Part shown: in pieces, positions 17,301 to 23,516 of the stretch
Layout: each line of letters begins with the position of its first letter
How positions within the stretch are numbered: the first letter of the stretch is position 1
Origin: CAZOWM01 sp964583615
Lineage (GTDB): Bacteria; Spirochaetota; B62-G9; DRHN01
Assembly: GCA_964583615.1 (NCBI GenBank)
Contig: CAZOWM010000040.1
Coordinates: 1-34,246 of the forward strand
Length of the DNA: 34,246 nt
Direction: 5' to 3'
Notes under the pieces: generated by a model
Told to the model about the DNA's origin: nothing
Seen by the model: only the letters and a program-made list of their open reading frames with translations
The model's database searches: none
Made by a program: the position numbers and the translations under genes

Positions 17301-17978
17301 GACAACTCCTTTTTGATATGAGAAAATTGTGTCATGAACATTCCCAAAAAACGAAGACTGTTTTTTAGGATTAGTCAATTTCTTCCATACTATTTCACCC
17401 AAAAAATTATGCTCCCCAAACACCTCATCCATAATCGCTTTGATATAATGTCCCTTTTTCCAGTCAAGGTGCACATAGATTGAACCGTCATCCGCAAGGA
17501 TCTCCCGCATCAGAATCAGCCGTTTTCTTAAAAATTCGATAAACTGTGCGCCGATGATCTTGTCCCGGTAAGCTTTTTCCCTGTCTTTCATGAAATCCTG
17601 TTTGGTGGCAAACGGCGGATCAATGTATATCAGTTTGATTTTGTTTTTGGTTTTGTATCTGTTTTCTCCCCGCTGGTCTTCATATAGAGTTTTCAACGCC
17701 AGCAGATTGTCGCCGAAGATCAGCATATTCTGCCAGTCGTCTTCAAATGGATTGTCCAAATTAAAAGAGAGTATCTTCTGAAAAGGCGCGGCGGGGGTTT
17801 GAGCGATAATATCTTCTTTCCGGGCTTTGCCTTTGTAAACCAGCCGGTAATCCTTTGTCGCTTCAATAAACTCCGTATCATCACGATCAAAAAGCTTTGA
17901 CTTATAAACAGCCGGAAGCGTCTTTCCCGCTTCAATCAGTTTAATAATTTTCTTTTTTTCCTGCTCAGTCAGTTTCAC
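14376..17978 (-). CDS. Type III-like restriction-modification fusion: truncated Mod + Res helicase/nuclease
   Basis: 1200 residues in one frame. Residues 1-370 are a beta-class DNA adenine methyltransferase (Mod): catalytic motif IV DPPF near 120 and the GYPTQKPEQMIERIIKASSNE segment. Where Mod should read DPFxGSGTT (the SAM-binding motif I), the sequence reads ILDALTTVDFEH and passes straight into a Res-type SF2 helicase. That part has Walker A ATGTGKS near 445, DEAH near 551, SGTPY and GRGLRIP. The C-terminal PD-(D/E)xK nuclease has NPDFF and VVEMKAD. The fusion point at about 16865-16872 removes the SAM site, so methylation is doubtful. I start at GTG 17978, seven bases after AAAGG; a TTG two codons earlier is too close to it. 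A single-gene cassette next to another defence-type gene. Confidence 0.88.
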   Translation of the reverse strand: MKLTEQEKKKIIKLIEAGKTLPAVYKSKLFDRDDTEFIEATKDYRLVYKGKARKEDIIAQTPAAPFQKILSFNLDNPFEDDWQNMLIFGDNLLALKTLYEDQRGENRYKTKNKIKLIYIDPPFATKQDFMKDREKAYRDKIIGAQFIEFLRKRLILMREILADDGSIYVHLDWKKGHYIKAIMDEVFGEHNFLGEIVWKKLTNPKKQSSFFGNVHDTIFSYQKGVVAFKYEPVYTDFSEKYIKTTYRYIESSSGRRYGSFDLTQAGQGPARNFGKYGSLNPPEGKHWIWGQNKIDLALKEDRIIFFSSGWPRVKKYLNEQGGKVASDLWDDLRNIQAHAKEDIGYPTQKPEQMIERIIKASSNENDIILDALTTVDFEHVREAIRKSIHFFVTDTYTSTEQAAVHTFNTSEKLQNRYRDLAEYLEHVRIKDKKSYSIDLATGTGKSWVIYGVAQIMLAEGLVYKVLVLCPSLTIEEELKKKFERFSGDAVLTKILEELGADYPSPAIKSANDPILNGDICVENIHAAYQRTGSSIEDSFKGKGARTLVISDEAHHIYSEADAAVKKWFGFLTNEEYGFQYLLGLSGTPYIGDEYFHDVIYRYGIKQAMDDGIVKKIDYKVEEESTKDKGFDETYQNHLDNQQKYSEKLKPITIVITDKIVTCIKVWNDLVKYISEKESISYEQAAKKVIWVTSGTPSNKNEKAVVESILEQPEKARKENLSLLKTVDDPDNPVEWIVSVSMLTEGWDVKNVFQIVPHEQRAFNSKLLISQVLGRGLRIPDRLSGSVFVKINNHEKWTSNIINLYNEVLEIENRFSWGYDENKSDLVFPLYNLEYSSVQDTTESKEKPAKEPDKVNFSPQSREWEETSLYSESGSFRFTVEMKHTVPLEQAAQEIKLFLKDKDQSVSRRWHISKIKEFIVSNLEKDGYDATFVSRENLSKAKQAFGPMLREIGRENPRMKMQPDSVIEVSVENMVPQFFNESSLKGNGYLFYCKDSPDSLPKEQQAMLYEFIEDKNNYSRVKEKIEKYGGSESEIRFLKDNLIEIDKNKFKTLLNLFYVSYEPERKFTRSLFNNIDLFDSVLKSPDKGFYWFPYSYKPDEKASTHVKRENFNPDFFQKMKTANEILVVEMKADGDTKQKNRAKYRDGKEHFEVLNVKLKDRKIDWKYYFYFLSPEDITEFFQAIKESRHKTWKSSLMQELA

Positions 17979-18047
17979 ATTCAATCCTTTACTTTTTCTC
18001 AGGATACTCTCTATTCATTGATTTGTATTTGTCCACTATTGTGCCCT

Positions 18048-18119
18048 GTATAACGACCAAGCTCACCGGCGGCGATGGAGTGCAGCGGAATTGCCGTCCG
18101 GTGCAGCGCCTTGTTGGGC
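18048..18119 (-). repeat. attC site of the OLD-nuclease cassette
   Basis: Cores GTATAAC (18048-18054) and perfect GTTGGGC (18113-18119). The arms AAGCTCACCGGCGGC and GCCGTCCGGTGCAGCGC carry an unpaired T and C. Near-copy of the site at 5308-5379. It ends two bases before the nuclease stop codon. Confidence 0.88.
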
Positions 18120-18121
18120 AG

Positions 18122-19861
18122 CTACCCTCCGAGAAGTCGATCGAACATGTGCCGCAGCTCCGTGAGCTTTTCTGTGTCGACCGCCTTGTCAAGGAGCTTC
18201 GATATGACATGGAGAGGCTTCAGGTCTCTCCGCTTCGCCCGAGCAATCCCCAGGAAGTCCTCAAGGCAGCTTGGGAAAGACTCAATGTGGATCGTGAGCT
18301 CTGTGCGATTCTCGCCGATGAATCTGTTGACCACGTCATGAACACCGGCATCGCGATCCCGATCAAAGAGCACTGAATGTCGGATCCCAAGCCCGCTGAG
18401 TAGCGCCATGTGACGATGAATATTAAACTTGCCCAAAGCATCAGCGACATACACATTTCGGTCACCGAGGTCTCGCCAAACCGTATCAAGCAAGTACTCG
18501 AACATGGCCTTTTCAGTAGGTCCCTCGCACAGCACTACATGCCGTGCGAAGAACAACGCCGCCCGTTCAGCGTTGAGCCAAAGAAGGGATCGCGTGGCCT
18601 CATCTTCGAGAACGGGATCCTCTTCGGCGGAGTCTTCCCCAAGACCATGTTTCTTTATCTCTCCCTTCAATGACTCGGAAGCGCCGGGATCTTGGAGCAT
18701 CTCCGAAAAGCGTTGATAGAGCCCTCGGTTCCGATCGAGTATCCTCGTGAGTTGTTCTTCTGACAATTGAAAGTGCTCGGTCACCGCTGCTGTCTTCTGC
18801 AGCCTAATGATGGTCGTCAACTTGGAGACCTGCTTGCTCACGAACCGAGGCGAATGTGTGGTAATAAGGATCTGCTGGTTCGCTTCGACCGCGAGGGCCC
18901 TCAGGCTAGCGTTAAGTCGTTCCTGTTGTGAGGGGTGAAGGAAGGCTTCGGGCTCCTCGAAGAGGATCAGTATTAAGTCCGTTGCGAACTCCTTCTTCTT
19001 CTCCGCGCGTGGCTCCACGAACCGAGCCGATAGCAAAATCAGCGTGTAAATGAGGTGGCGCTGTAGGCCTTGCCCGTAAGACCCGAGGCTGACACGTTTG
19101 CCCTGCAGGTTCTCGTCCTCGATGAAGTGCGTGAGAAGGGTCTTTACGATATCTTCCGGGCGAAGAGGGTTGACATCCACACCGAAGCGGATCTTCCAGT
19201 GACCCACCTCAAGATTGATCTCGTCGATAAGCCTTTTGACAGAGAAGCCGTCTGCGGAGGCCTCTTTTTTGAACTTCTCGTTGAAGGTAGAGAAGGCAGT
19301 GTTGAGATCCCCGAAGCTCCGGCTGTCAAGCACGGCGCGCTTCATGACAAAGTTGACCATGTCGCGGAAGGGCGACGGACCCGAGAGTTTGAGGGCGTCG
19401 TCCGAACGGTTGACCTCAGGGATGTACAACACGGAGCCGAGCTTGGCCTGGGATACGTTCTTGGCTCCGTAGAACAGCGAGGTCGAGAGTGTGCCGTTCT
19501 CGTAGCCGTAGATGTTGCTTTGGTTCGCTTTGACCAAGTCCCTGTCGTCGGACTGGAAATAACGCCGCACACAAAGGAGTCTGTCGGCAGAGCGGTACTC
19601 AGTCTTGAGGGTCTCCTGCTCCTCCACGGTTGTCCGATAAGCAATCTCGATCCAGCTCTCGTTGTCGTCAGTCGGGAACTTGGGGAAGTCAATCTCGCGG
19701 TTGAACTTCGCCCCGCCTTCCTCGTAGAATGTCCGCACCGCCGTTAGAAGGGCCGTCTTCCCTGTGTTGTTCTCCCCGACGAGAAGGCAGTAGTCATCGA
19801 GCGCGCAACTCAGGTCTTTTACCGATCGGAAATTGTGGAGTTGGATGCTCCGGATCTGCAT
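18122..19861 (-). CDS. OLD-family ATP-dependent nuclease (ABC-type ATPase + TOPRIM)
   Basis: 579 residues. The N-terminal ABC-type ATPase has Walker A GENNTGKT (29-36), the signature-like SLGSYGQGLQRH (about 259-270), Walker B LILFEEPEAFLHP (about 298-310) and the switch His in TTHSP (about 335). The C-terminal TOPRIM nuclease has Glu in LCEGPTEK (about 444-451) and the Asp cluster FDRDRDAG (about 499-506). This is the architecture of OLD-family nucleases, which include phage-interference and Gabija GajA-like proteins. No UvrD-like partner helicase is adjacent, so a stand-alone (class 1) OLD is the better reading. It is GC-rich compared with the R-M gene. No strong Shine-Dalgarno precedes the ATG at 19861. 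Confidence 0.9.
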   Translation of the reverse strand: MQIRSIQLHNFRSVKDLSCALDDYCLLVGENNTGKTALLTAVRTFYEEGGAKFNREIDFPKFPTDDNESWIEIAYRTTVEEQETLKTEYRSADRLLCVRRYFQSDDRDLVKANQSNIYGYENGTLSTSLFYGAKNVSQAKLGSVLYIPEVNRSDDALKLSGPSPFRDMVNFVMKRAVLDSRSFGDLNTAFSTFNEKFKKEASADGFSVKRLIDEINLEVGHWKIRFGVDVNPLRPEDIVKTLLTHFIEDENLQGKRVSLGSYGQGLQRHLIYTLILLSARFVEPRAEKKKEFATDLILILFEEPEAFLHPSQQERLNASLRALAVEANQQILITTHSPRFVSKQVSKLTTIIRLQKTAAVTEHFQLSEEQLTRILDRNRGLYQRFSEMLQDPGASESLKGEIKKHGLGEDSAEEDPVLEDEATRSLLWLNAERAALFFARHVVLCEGPTEKAMFEYLLDTVWRDLGDRNVYVADALGKFNIHRHMALLSGLGIRHSVLFDRDRDAGVHDVVNRFIGENRTELTIHIESFPSCLEDFLGIARAKRRDLKPLHVISKLLDKAVDTEKLTELRHMFDRLLGG

Positions 19862-19901
19862 TGCGTACGCTCCTCAATCGCAGGGTGACTTACCTTTGCC
19901 T

Positions 19902-19985
19902 GCCCAATGGAGCTGCGGATCAGCGGCGGACGGACGCGCGAGCGTGCTCGCGTGGACGACCGTCCGCTGCAACCGCTTGATGGCC
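19902..19985 (-). repeat. Degenerate attC-like site at the right end of the array
   Basis: GCCCAAT (19902-19908) and GATGGCC (19979-19985) stand where cores would be. Strong arms GCGGACGG / CCGTCCGC enclose a second stem, ACGCG-CGAGC / GCTCG-CGT. The cores are damaged, so this may be the fossil boundary of the array. Confidence 0.5.
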
Positions 19986-20054
19986 GGCGCAGAGCGCCGG
20001 ACAGAAAGCGGATGGCAATCCGCGGCTCCGATGGCGCGGCGCGTCCGCGCCATC
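19984..20054. repeat. Two perfect GC-rich hairpins next to the array boundary
   Basis: CCGGCGC/GCGCCGG (19984-19990 with 19994-20000, loop AGA) and GATGGCGCGG/CCGCGCCATC (20030-20039 with 20045-20054, 5-base loop). Neither has a T-tract, so they are not typical terminators. The rest of 19862-20336 holds no gene I can support. Confidence 0.7.
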
Positions 20055-20218
20055 TATTGAGTATACTACAAATATGAAGTATAGCCCCTGCCTTGACATG
20101 TTTTATGCTGTTTATCACCTCACACAGGAGCGCTGTACGTCAAAAAAGCTGTATATTAGCCACTTTACCTTCCAATTAACTCATATATTACCGTATTTCC
20201 TTCATCAATTCAAGTTGA

Positions 20219-20248
20219 TTGATCAAGTATCCATGATGGTGCTATAAT
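20219..20248 (+). promoter_or_regulatory. Putative sigma70 promoter for the small gene at 20355
   Basis: TTGATC (20219-20224), an 18-base spacer and a perfect TATAAT (20243-20248). It lies about 105 bases upstream of the start codon in an AT-rich stretch. Confidence 0.55.
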
Positions 20249-20354
20249 GAATTGAAATAACTCAAGAAATTGGCATGAGAAAGGACGATCATGAAGGGAT
20301 AATAATCTTAAAATCAATAACAAGTATCATGTAACAATGGGAGGGAGAAACAAA

Positions 20355-20531
20355 ATGAAAGTCATAAAGTATCACACGGATGAGGTTTCATTAACAATAA
20401 CAAAGGATGAAGTATTCAAGATCAAAGCCGCCTTGGAATACGAGGACGCACATATCAGTTCTTATAGCAACAGCGAGCTCATCAAGCATTTTGAAGATAT
20501 ATTTCTCAATTTATCGAAAACAAAGAAGTAA
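20355..20531 (+). CDS. Hypothetical 58-residue protein
   Basis: Not recognised. It starts MKVIKYHTDEVSLTITKDEV and ends EDIFLNLSKTKK. It is highly charged, soluble-looking and predicted mixed beta/alpha, with no membrane segment. I choose the ATG at 20355 because GGAGGG lies about nine bases upstream; an earlier in-frame ATG (20337) overlaps that site. A good promoter precedes it. It is the first plus-strand gene after the minus-strand cassette array, so it may lie outside the array. Confidence 0.6.
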   Translation: MKVIKYHTDEVSLTITKDEVFKIKAALEYEDAHISSYSNSELIKHFEDIFLNLSKTKK

Positions 20532-20533
20532 AG

Positions 20534-20626
20534 ATGAGCACTGATAGATCGTTAAATCCCCCTCCCGATTCAACCGTTGTCACGGTGTTGGGCATCCACT
20601 GTTCCGGCGGGGATTCAGGCTCGTAG
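20534..20626 (+). CDS. Possible 30-residue ORF immediately downstream
   Basis: The ATG lies two bases after the preceding stop codon. It starts MSTDRSLNPPPDSTVVTVLG and ends IHCSGGDSGS, then TAG. There is no strong Shine-Dalgarno, so translation would need coupling. It has no known family and is included because of its position; it may be chance. Confidence 0.25.
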   Translation: MSTDRSLNPPPDSTVVTVLGIHCSGGDSGS

Positions 20627-20636
20627 TCCGAAGAGC

Positions 20637-23255
20637 TCACCGCGCAGGCACAAGCGCGAGTATGTCTGTTTTGTGTTTGTCGAGCTCGGCGCGGGTCCAC
20701 ATGTTGGGGTGATACTCGATCTTTCGCCACAGTTCGATCATGTCGTCGTAGTGCGTGTGTCTCGGATGGCCGCTTTGACCGGGCGGGTGCACCATCAGGC
20801 TTCTTTTCAAGTCACTCAAATCGATGACCTGCCGCATGGATGAAATGTGGTTCACTTTGAAAGGCTCTTCAACATCCCACCCCGCATGATTGACCTGGAC
20901 GGTCCCTCCGGCTGTGGGTACCGGCCCTCTGTTGAAAATGTTCTCGATCGGCTTGATGCCCGACTCACCGAGAGTCTGGTTACGAAACTCCGCCTGGTGC
21001 ACATCTCCCCACTCCCAGGATGCATACTCTTTCCCGAGCCGTTCCACGCCGGCTTTGTAGCCTTTTTTAAATGCACGGACGAGAATGTCGTCGCGGGTTT
21101 CCCTGACATCCGGAGTTCTGATATCATCCCACCATGGATTCTCCGGGTCTTTGAGAAGGTAAAAAAGCGCATTCCGTAACCTGCTTCTCCCACCTTTCAC
21201 AAGGGCATCAGGATACTGGTCTTTGAATGTCTCTTCAGCGAGCTTAAGCCAGAAGAAGCTGTAGAGCGCTGCCTGGGGGCTTTCGATTTCCATCCGTTTG
21301 TCCCACTCAAGCAGGCTCTGGCGCGCAGGCGGGAGGGCTTCCTGTATCTCTTTTTGTTCCTCCTCCTTCCTTTTTCGCTCTTTTTCGCTCTTCGGCTCCC
21401 TCTCCTTCAGATACTCGGACACGACTTCTGTGGAAAAGTCGAGCCCTTCGAGGTACTGCACGACTTCCATTGCATCCTGATTGAATGTGTCGGCTTGCAT
21501 CACTTTCACATCTTCGACAGAGATTCCATCCCCGTCTTTTTCGATCATCTCCGCGATGCGCCGCGCACGGTACCCGTAGCTGAAATCCGATCCCAGAAAG
21601 TAGGGGTAGTTTTTGCTTACAATGAAATTGTTTGCGGTGACAATATACCCCTTTTCAGGATTGAGGACCGTTGGAAGATCTTCGTAAGGGATAAAACCGG
21701 TCCACTCGTAGTCATCCGTCCATCCTGAAACAGGAGCATGCCCAAACCCTTTTGCGCGAACAGGCACATTTCCCGCAACCTGGTAGCCGATATTTCCTTC
21801 TACGTCTGCATAGACGAAATTGATGGAGGGCGCATCCCAGAGCCTGAGCGCCTCACGAAACTCCTGAAAATTTTTCGCACGGTTGAGGGAGAAAACAGAT
21901 CTCAGAATCTGACTCTTGTTATGAGTCGCGCACTTAAGGCTGAGCTCTGTAATCTCGAGATTCCCGGGAAACTCCTTTTCAAGGGCAACAGTGTAACTCG
22001 CCAGTTCGGAAAAACCACCTAGTGTGCTCACTATTGGACCGTGGCGTGTTTTCCGAACGATGAGGATGTAGGGTTCTTTTTCTCCTTCAATATCTATGCG
22101 CTCATAAACGAGCTCCATCGAGTTCCAACCACCGTTCGCCTCGTACTGATAGGGATTTTCCGGGTTGATCCGCTCGAAATAGAGATCCTGCACATCCGGA
22201 TATGCAAGTGTCTGGCCCCATGCAATCCGGGAATTGTGGCCCGCAATAACTCCGGGGTATCCGGGCATGGAAAAGCCGCGCACCTGGAAATCATCGGGCG
22301 AGGAATCGGCCGGCTCCCCTTTTTCGTCCACAGTGTAAAGGCCAATTTCGTAGAAAACGGACGGCATTTGAATGCCGAAATGCTGGTCGTTTGCAAGAAT
22401 CGGCTTTCCGGTTGTGGTCAGTTCACCCGAGATGACCCAGCTGTTCGAGCCGATGCTCTTACTGCTTCCCAGGAAGAGAGGGAGACGCACGTTTAATCGC
22501 TCTTCAGGTTGATGTTTGCCCTGAGAAGCAGTTGTTGCGCTTCCGGGTGAATACAAACCCAGCTCCTCATCCGTCACGATAAACGGCATGTCGCCTCGAT
22601 AGGGAGCAAAGAAATCGCCGAGATTTCCCAGGCCGGTCATCCGTATTATAGCAAAAGGGAGAGGCTCCTCTGTCATGTTTGAACTGAGATTCATGCCCAT
22701 GACCCTGTCCCAGGCCAGGCTGTGTTCCGGCTTCCACGCTTCGATTTCGAGCTCTGTTCCCTGAAGCGCGAGAAGGGCGAACTCGAGGCCGAGGCTGGCG
22801 GGCTTCCGGTCTCGAATGTAGGCATTTACGCCCGCTGTATAGGCGTCAAGATAACGTTTCGATTCTTCGTCGAGATACGCATATTCCTCCTCCGCAACAC
22901 GCATGAATCCCATGGTTCGCAGGTAGATATCGGTGTCCAGGGTTTTTTCCCCGAAAAACTCAGAGAGCCTTCCGGCACAGATCCGCCTGTTGAACTCCAT
23001 CTGCCAGAAACGGTCCTGGGCGTGCACGTAGCCCTGTGCAAAAAACAGGTCTTCGCCAGAGCGGGCGTAACAGTGGGGAACGCCGTATGAGTCACGGATA
23101 ATTTCAACAGGAGCCTTCAGCCCGTCCACCATTATTTTCCCCCTGGTCTTCGGGAACGCTCTTCTGGGCAGATACACGAACCCGAAGACAAAGATGACAA
23201 CAACGACAAATGCGAATCCGAATAATGTGTATTTCCACCATCTCCTTTTTTTCAT
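20637..23255 (-). CDS. Penicillin acylase-family Ntn hydrolase, membrane-anchored
   Basis: 872 residues. A short basic N-terminus and one hydrophobic segment (about 10-29) suggest a signal anchor or uncleaved signal. The alpha part is followed by the autoprocessing site IG|SNSWV at Ser270, which becomes the N-terminal nucleophile after self-cleavage. ILANDQHFGIQMPS, RHGPIV and YIVTANNF (catalytic Asn) follow as in the family. These enzymes cleave amide bonds: beta-lactam side chains, acyl-homoserine lactones or other N-acyl compounds. The true substrate here is unknown. A Lys/Glu-rich insertion (EREPKSEKERKRKEEEQKEI) in the beta chain is unusual. The ATG at 23255 has AGGAGG seven bases upstream. 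The ~260 bases on its 5' side (23256-23516) show no gene. Confidence 0.92.
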   Translation of the reverse strand: MKKRRWWKYTLFGFAFVVVVIFVFGFVYLPRRAFPKTRGKIMVDGLKAPVEIIRDSYGVPHCYARSGEDLFFAQGYVHAQDRFWQMEFNRRICAGRLSEFFGEKTLDTDIYLRTMGFMRVAEEEYAYLDEESKRYLDAYTAGVNAYIRDRKPASLGLEFALLALQGTELEIEAWKPEHSLAWDRVMGMNLSSNMTEEPLPFAIIRMTGLGNLGDFFAPYRGDMPFIVTDEELGLYSPGSATTASQGKHQPEERLNVRLPLFLGSSKSIGSNSWVISGELTTTGKPILANDQHFGIQMPSVFYEIGLYTVDEKGEPADSSPDDFQVRGFSMPGYPGVIAGHNSRIAWGQTLAYPDVQDLYFERINPENPYQYEANGGWNSMELVYERIDIEGEKEPYILIVRKTRHGPIVSTLGGFSELASYTVALEKEFPGNLEITELSLKCATHNKSQILRSVFSLNRAKNFQEFREALRLWDAPSINFVYADVEGNIGYQVAGNVPVRAKGFGHAPVSGWTDDYEWTGFIPYEDLPTVLNPEKGYIVTANNFIVSKNYPYFLGSDFSYGYRARRIAEMIEKDGDGISVEDVKVMQADTFNQDAMEVVQYLEGLDFSTEVVSEYLKEREPKSEKERKRKEEEQKEIQEALPPARQSLLEWDKRMEIESPQAALYSFFWLKLAEETFKDQYPDALVKGGRSRLRNALFYLLKDPENPWWDDIRTPDVRETRDDILVRAFKKGYKAGVERLGKEYASWEWGDVHQAEFRNQTLGESGIKPIENIFNRGPVPTAGGTVQVNHAGWDVEEPFKVNHISSMRQVIDLSDLKRSLMVHPPGQSGHPRHTHYDDMIELWRKIEYHPNMWTRAELDKHKTDILALVPAR

Positions 23256-23516
23256 TTGGTCCCTCCTGATCGGAGTATTATGATACCTTGAGCTCAGAAA
23301 ATTCATTCATGTAGGATGAACGGCTGGAAGCACTTATTAGGTGTAATGGATTTAAGTAATAACTAGAATAACGTATATGTGGTTTTTTGCAATGGCTTTT
23401 TTTTGGGACAGGATTCGGATTTGTTAGAAAGCACGAAAGACAGTCGCCTAGCATACGCGCACAGCATACCCGGTCCACATTGTGTGGGAAACCTTCCGGG
23501 TGCAGCTAAAACAACC

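Larger units (their letters stand above)
50..19985 (-). mobile_element. Integron gene-cassette array (attC cluster, no integrase in view)
   Basis: Roughly fifteen imperfect inverted repeats alternate with single minus-strand genes. Most are bounded by core sites close to RYYYAAC and GTTRRRY, the hallmark of integron attC sites. The best sites (7252, 14295, 18048) have arms GCTCACCGG/CCGGTGCAGC or variants. The plus-strand right arm carries an unpaired T and C, as in the bottom strand of an attC, so cassettes read leftwards. Gene base composition jumps from cassette to cassette (very AT-rich at 2061-3581 and 11687-12517, GC-rich at 18122-19861), as expected for genes gathered separately. I see no tyrosine recombinase in any frame, so within this window it is a CALIN-type array. 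It may continue beyond the left edge. Confidence 0.85.

Noticed and set aside
19070..19747. 225-residue plus-strand ORF opposite the OLD nuclease
   Set aside because: Shadow ORF caused by high GC. The opposite strand has all conserved ATPase/TOPRIM motifs.
18122..19861. Gabija system (GajA) call for the OLD nuclease
   Set aside because: No GajB-like helicase next to it; the next gene rightwards is a 58-residue unknown on the other strand.
1..20050. CRISPR array, because of regularly spaced repeats
   Set aside because: Repeats are 0.3-3.7 kb apart, imperfect, hairpin-shaped and separated by genes rather than short spacers; no cas genes.
20586..20645. GTTGGGC core-like sequence with GAGCTCACCG nearby, suggesting another attC next to the penicillin acylase gene
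   Set aside because: No matching left core or paired arms. The resemblance is limited to short motifs, and the gene looks like backbone.
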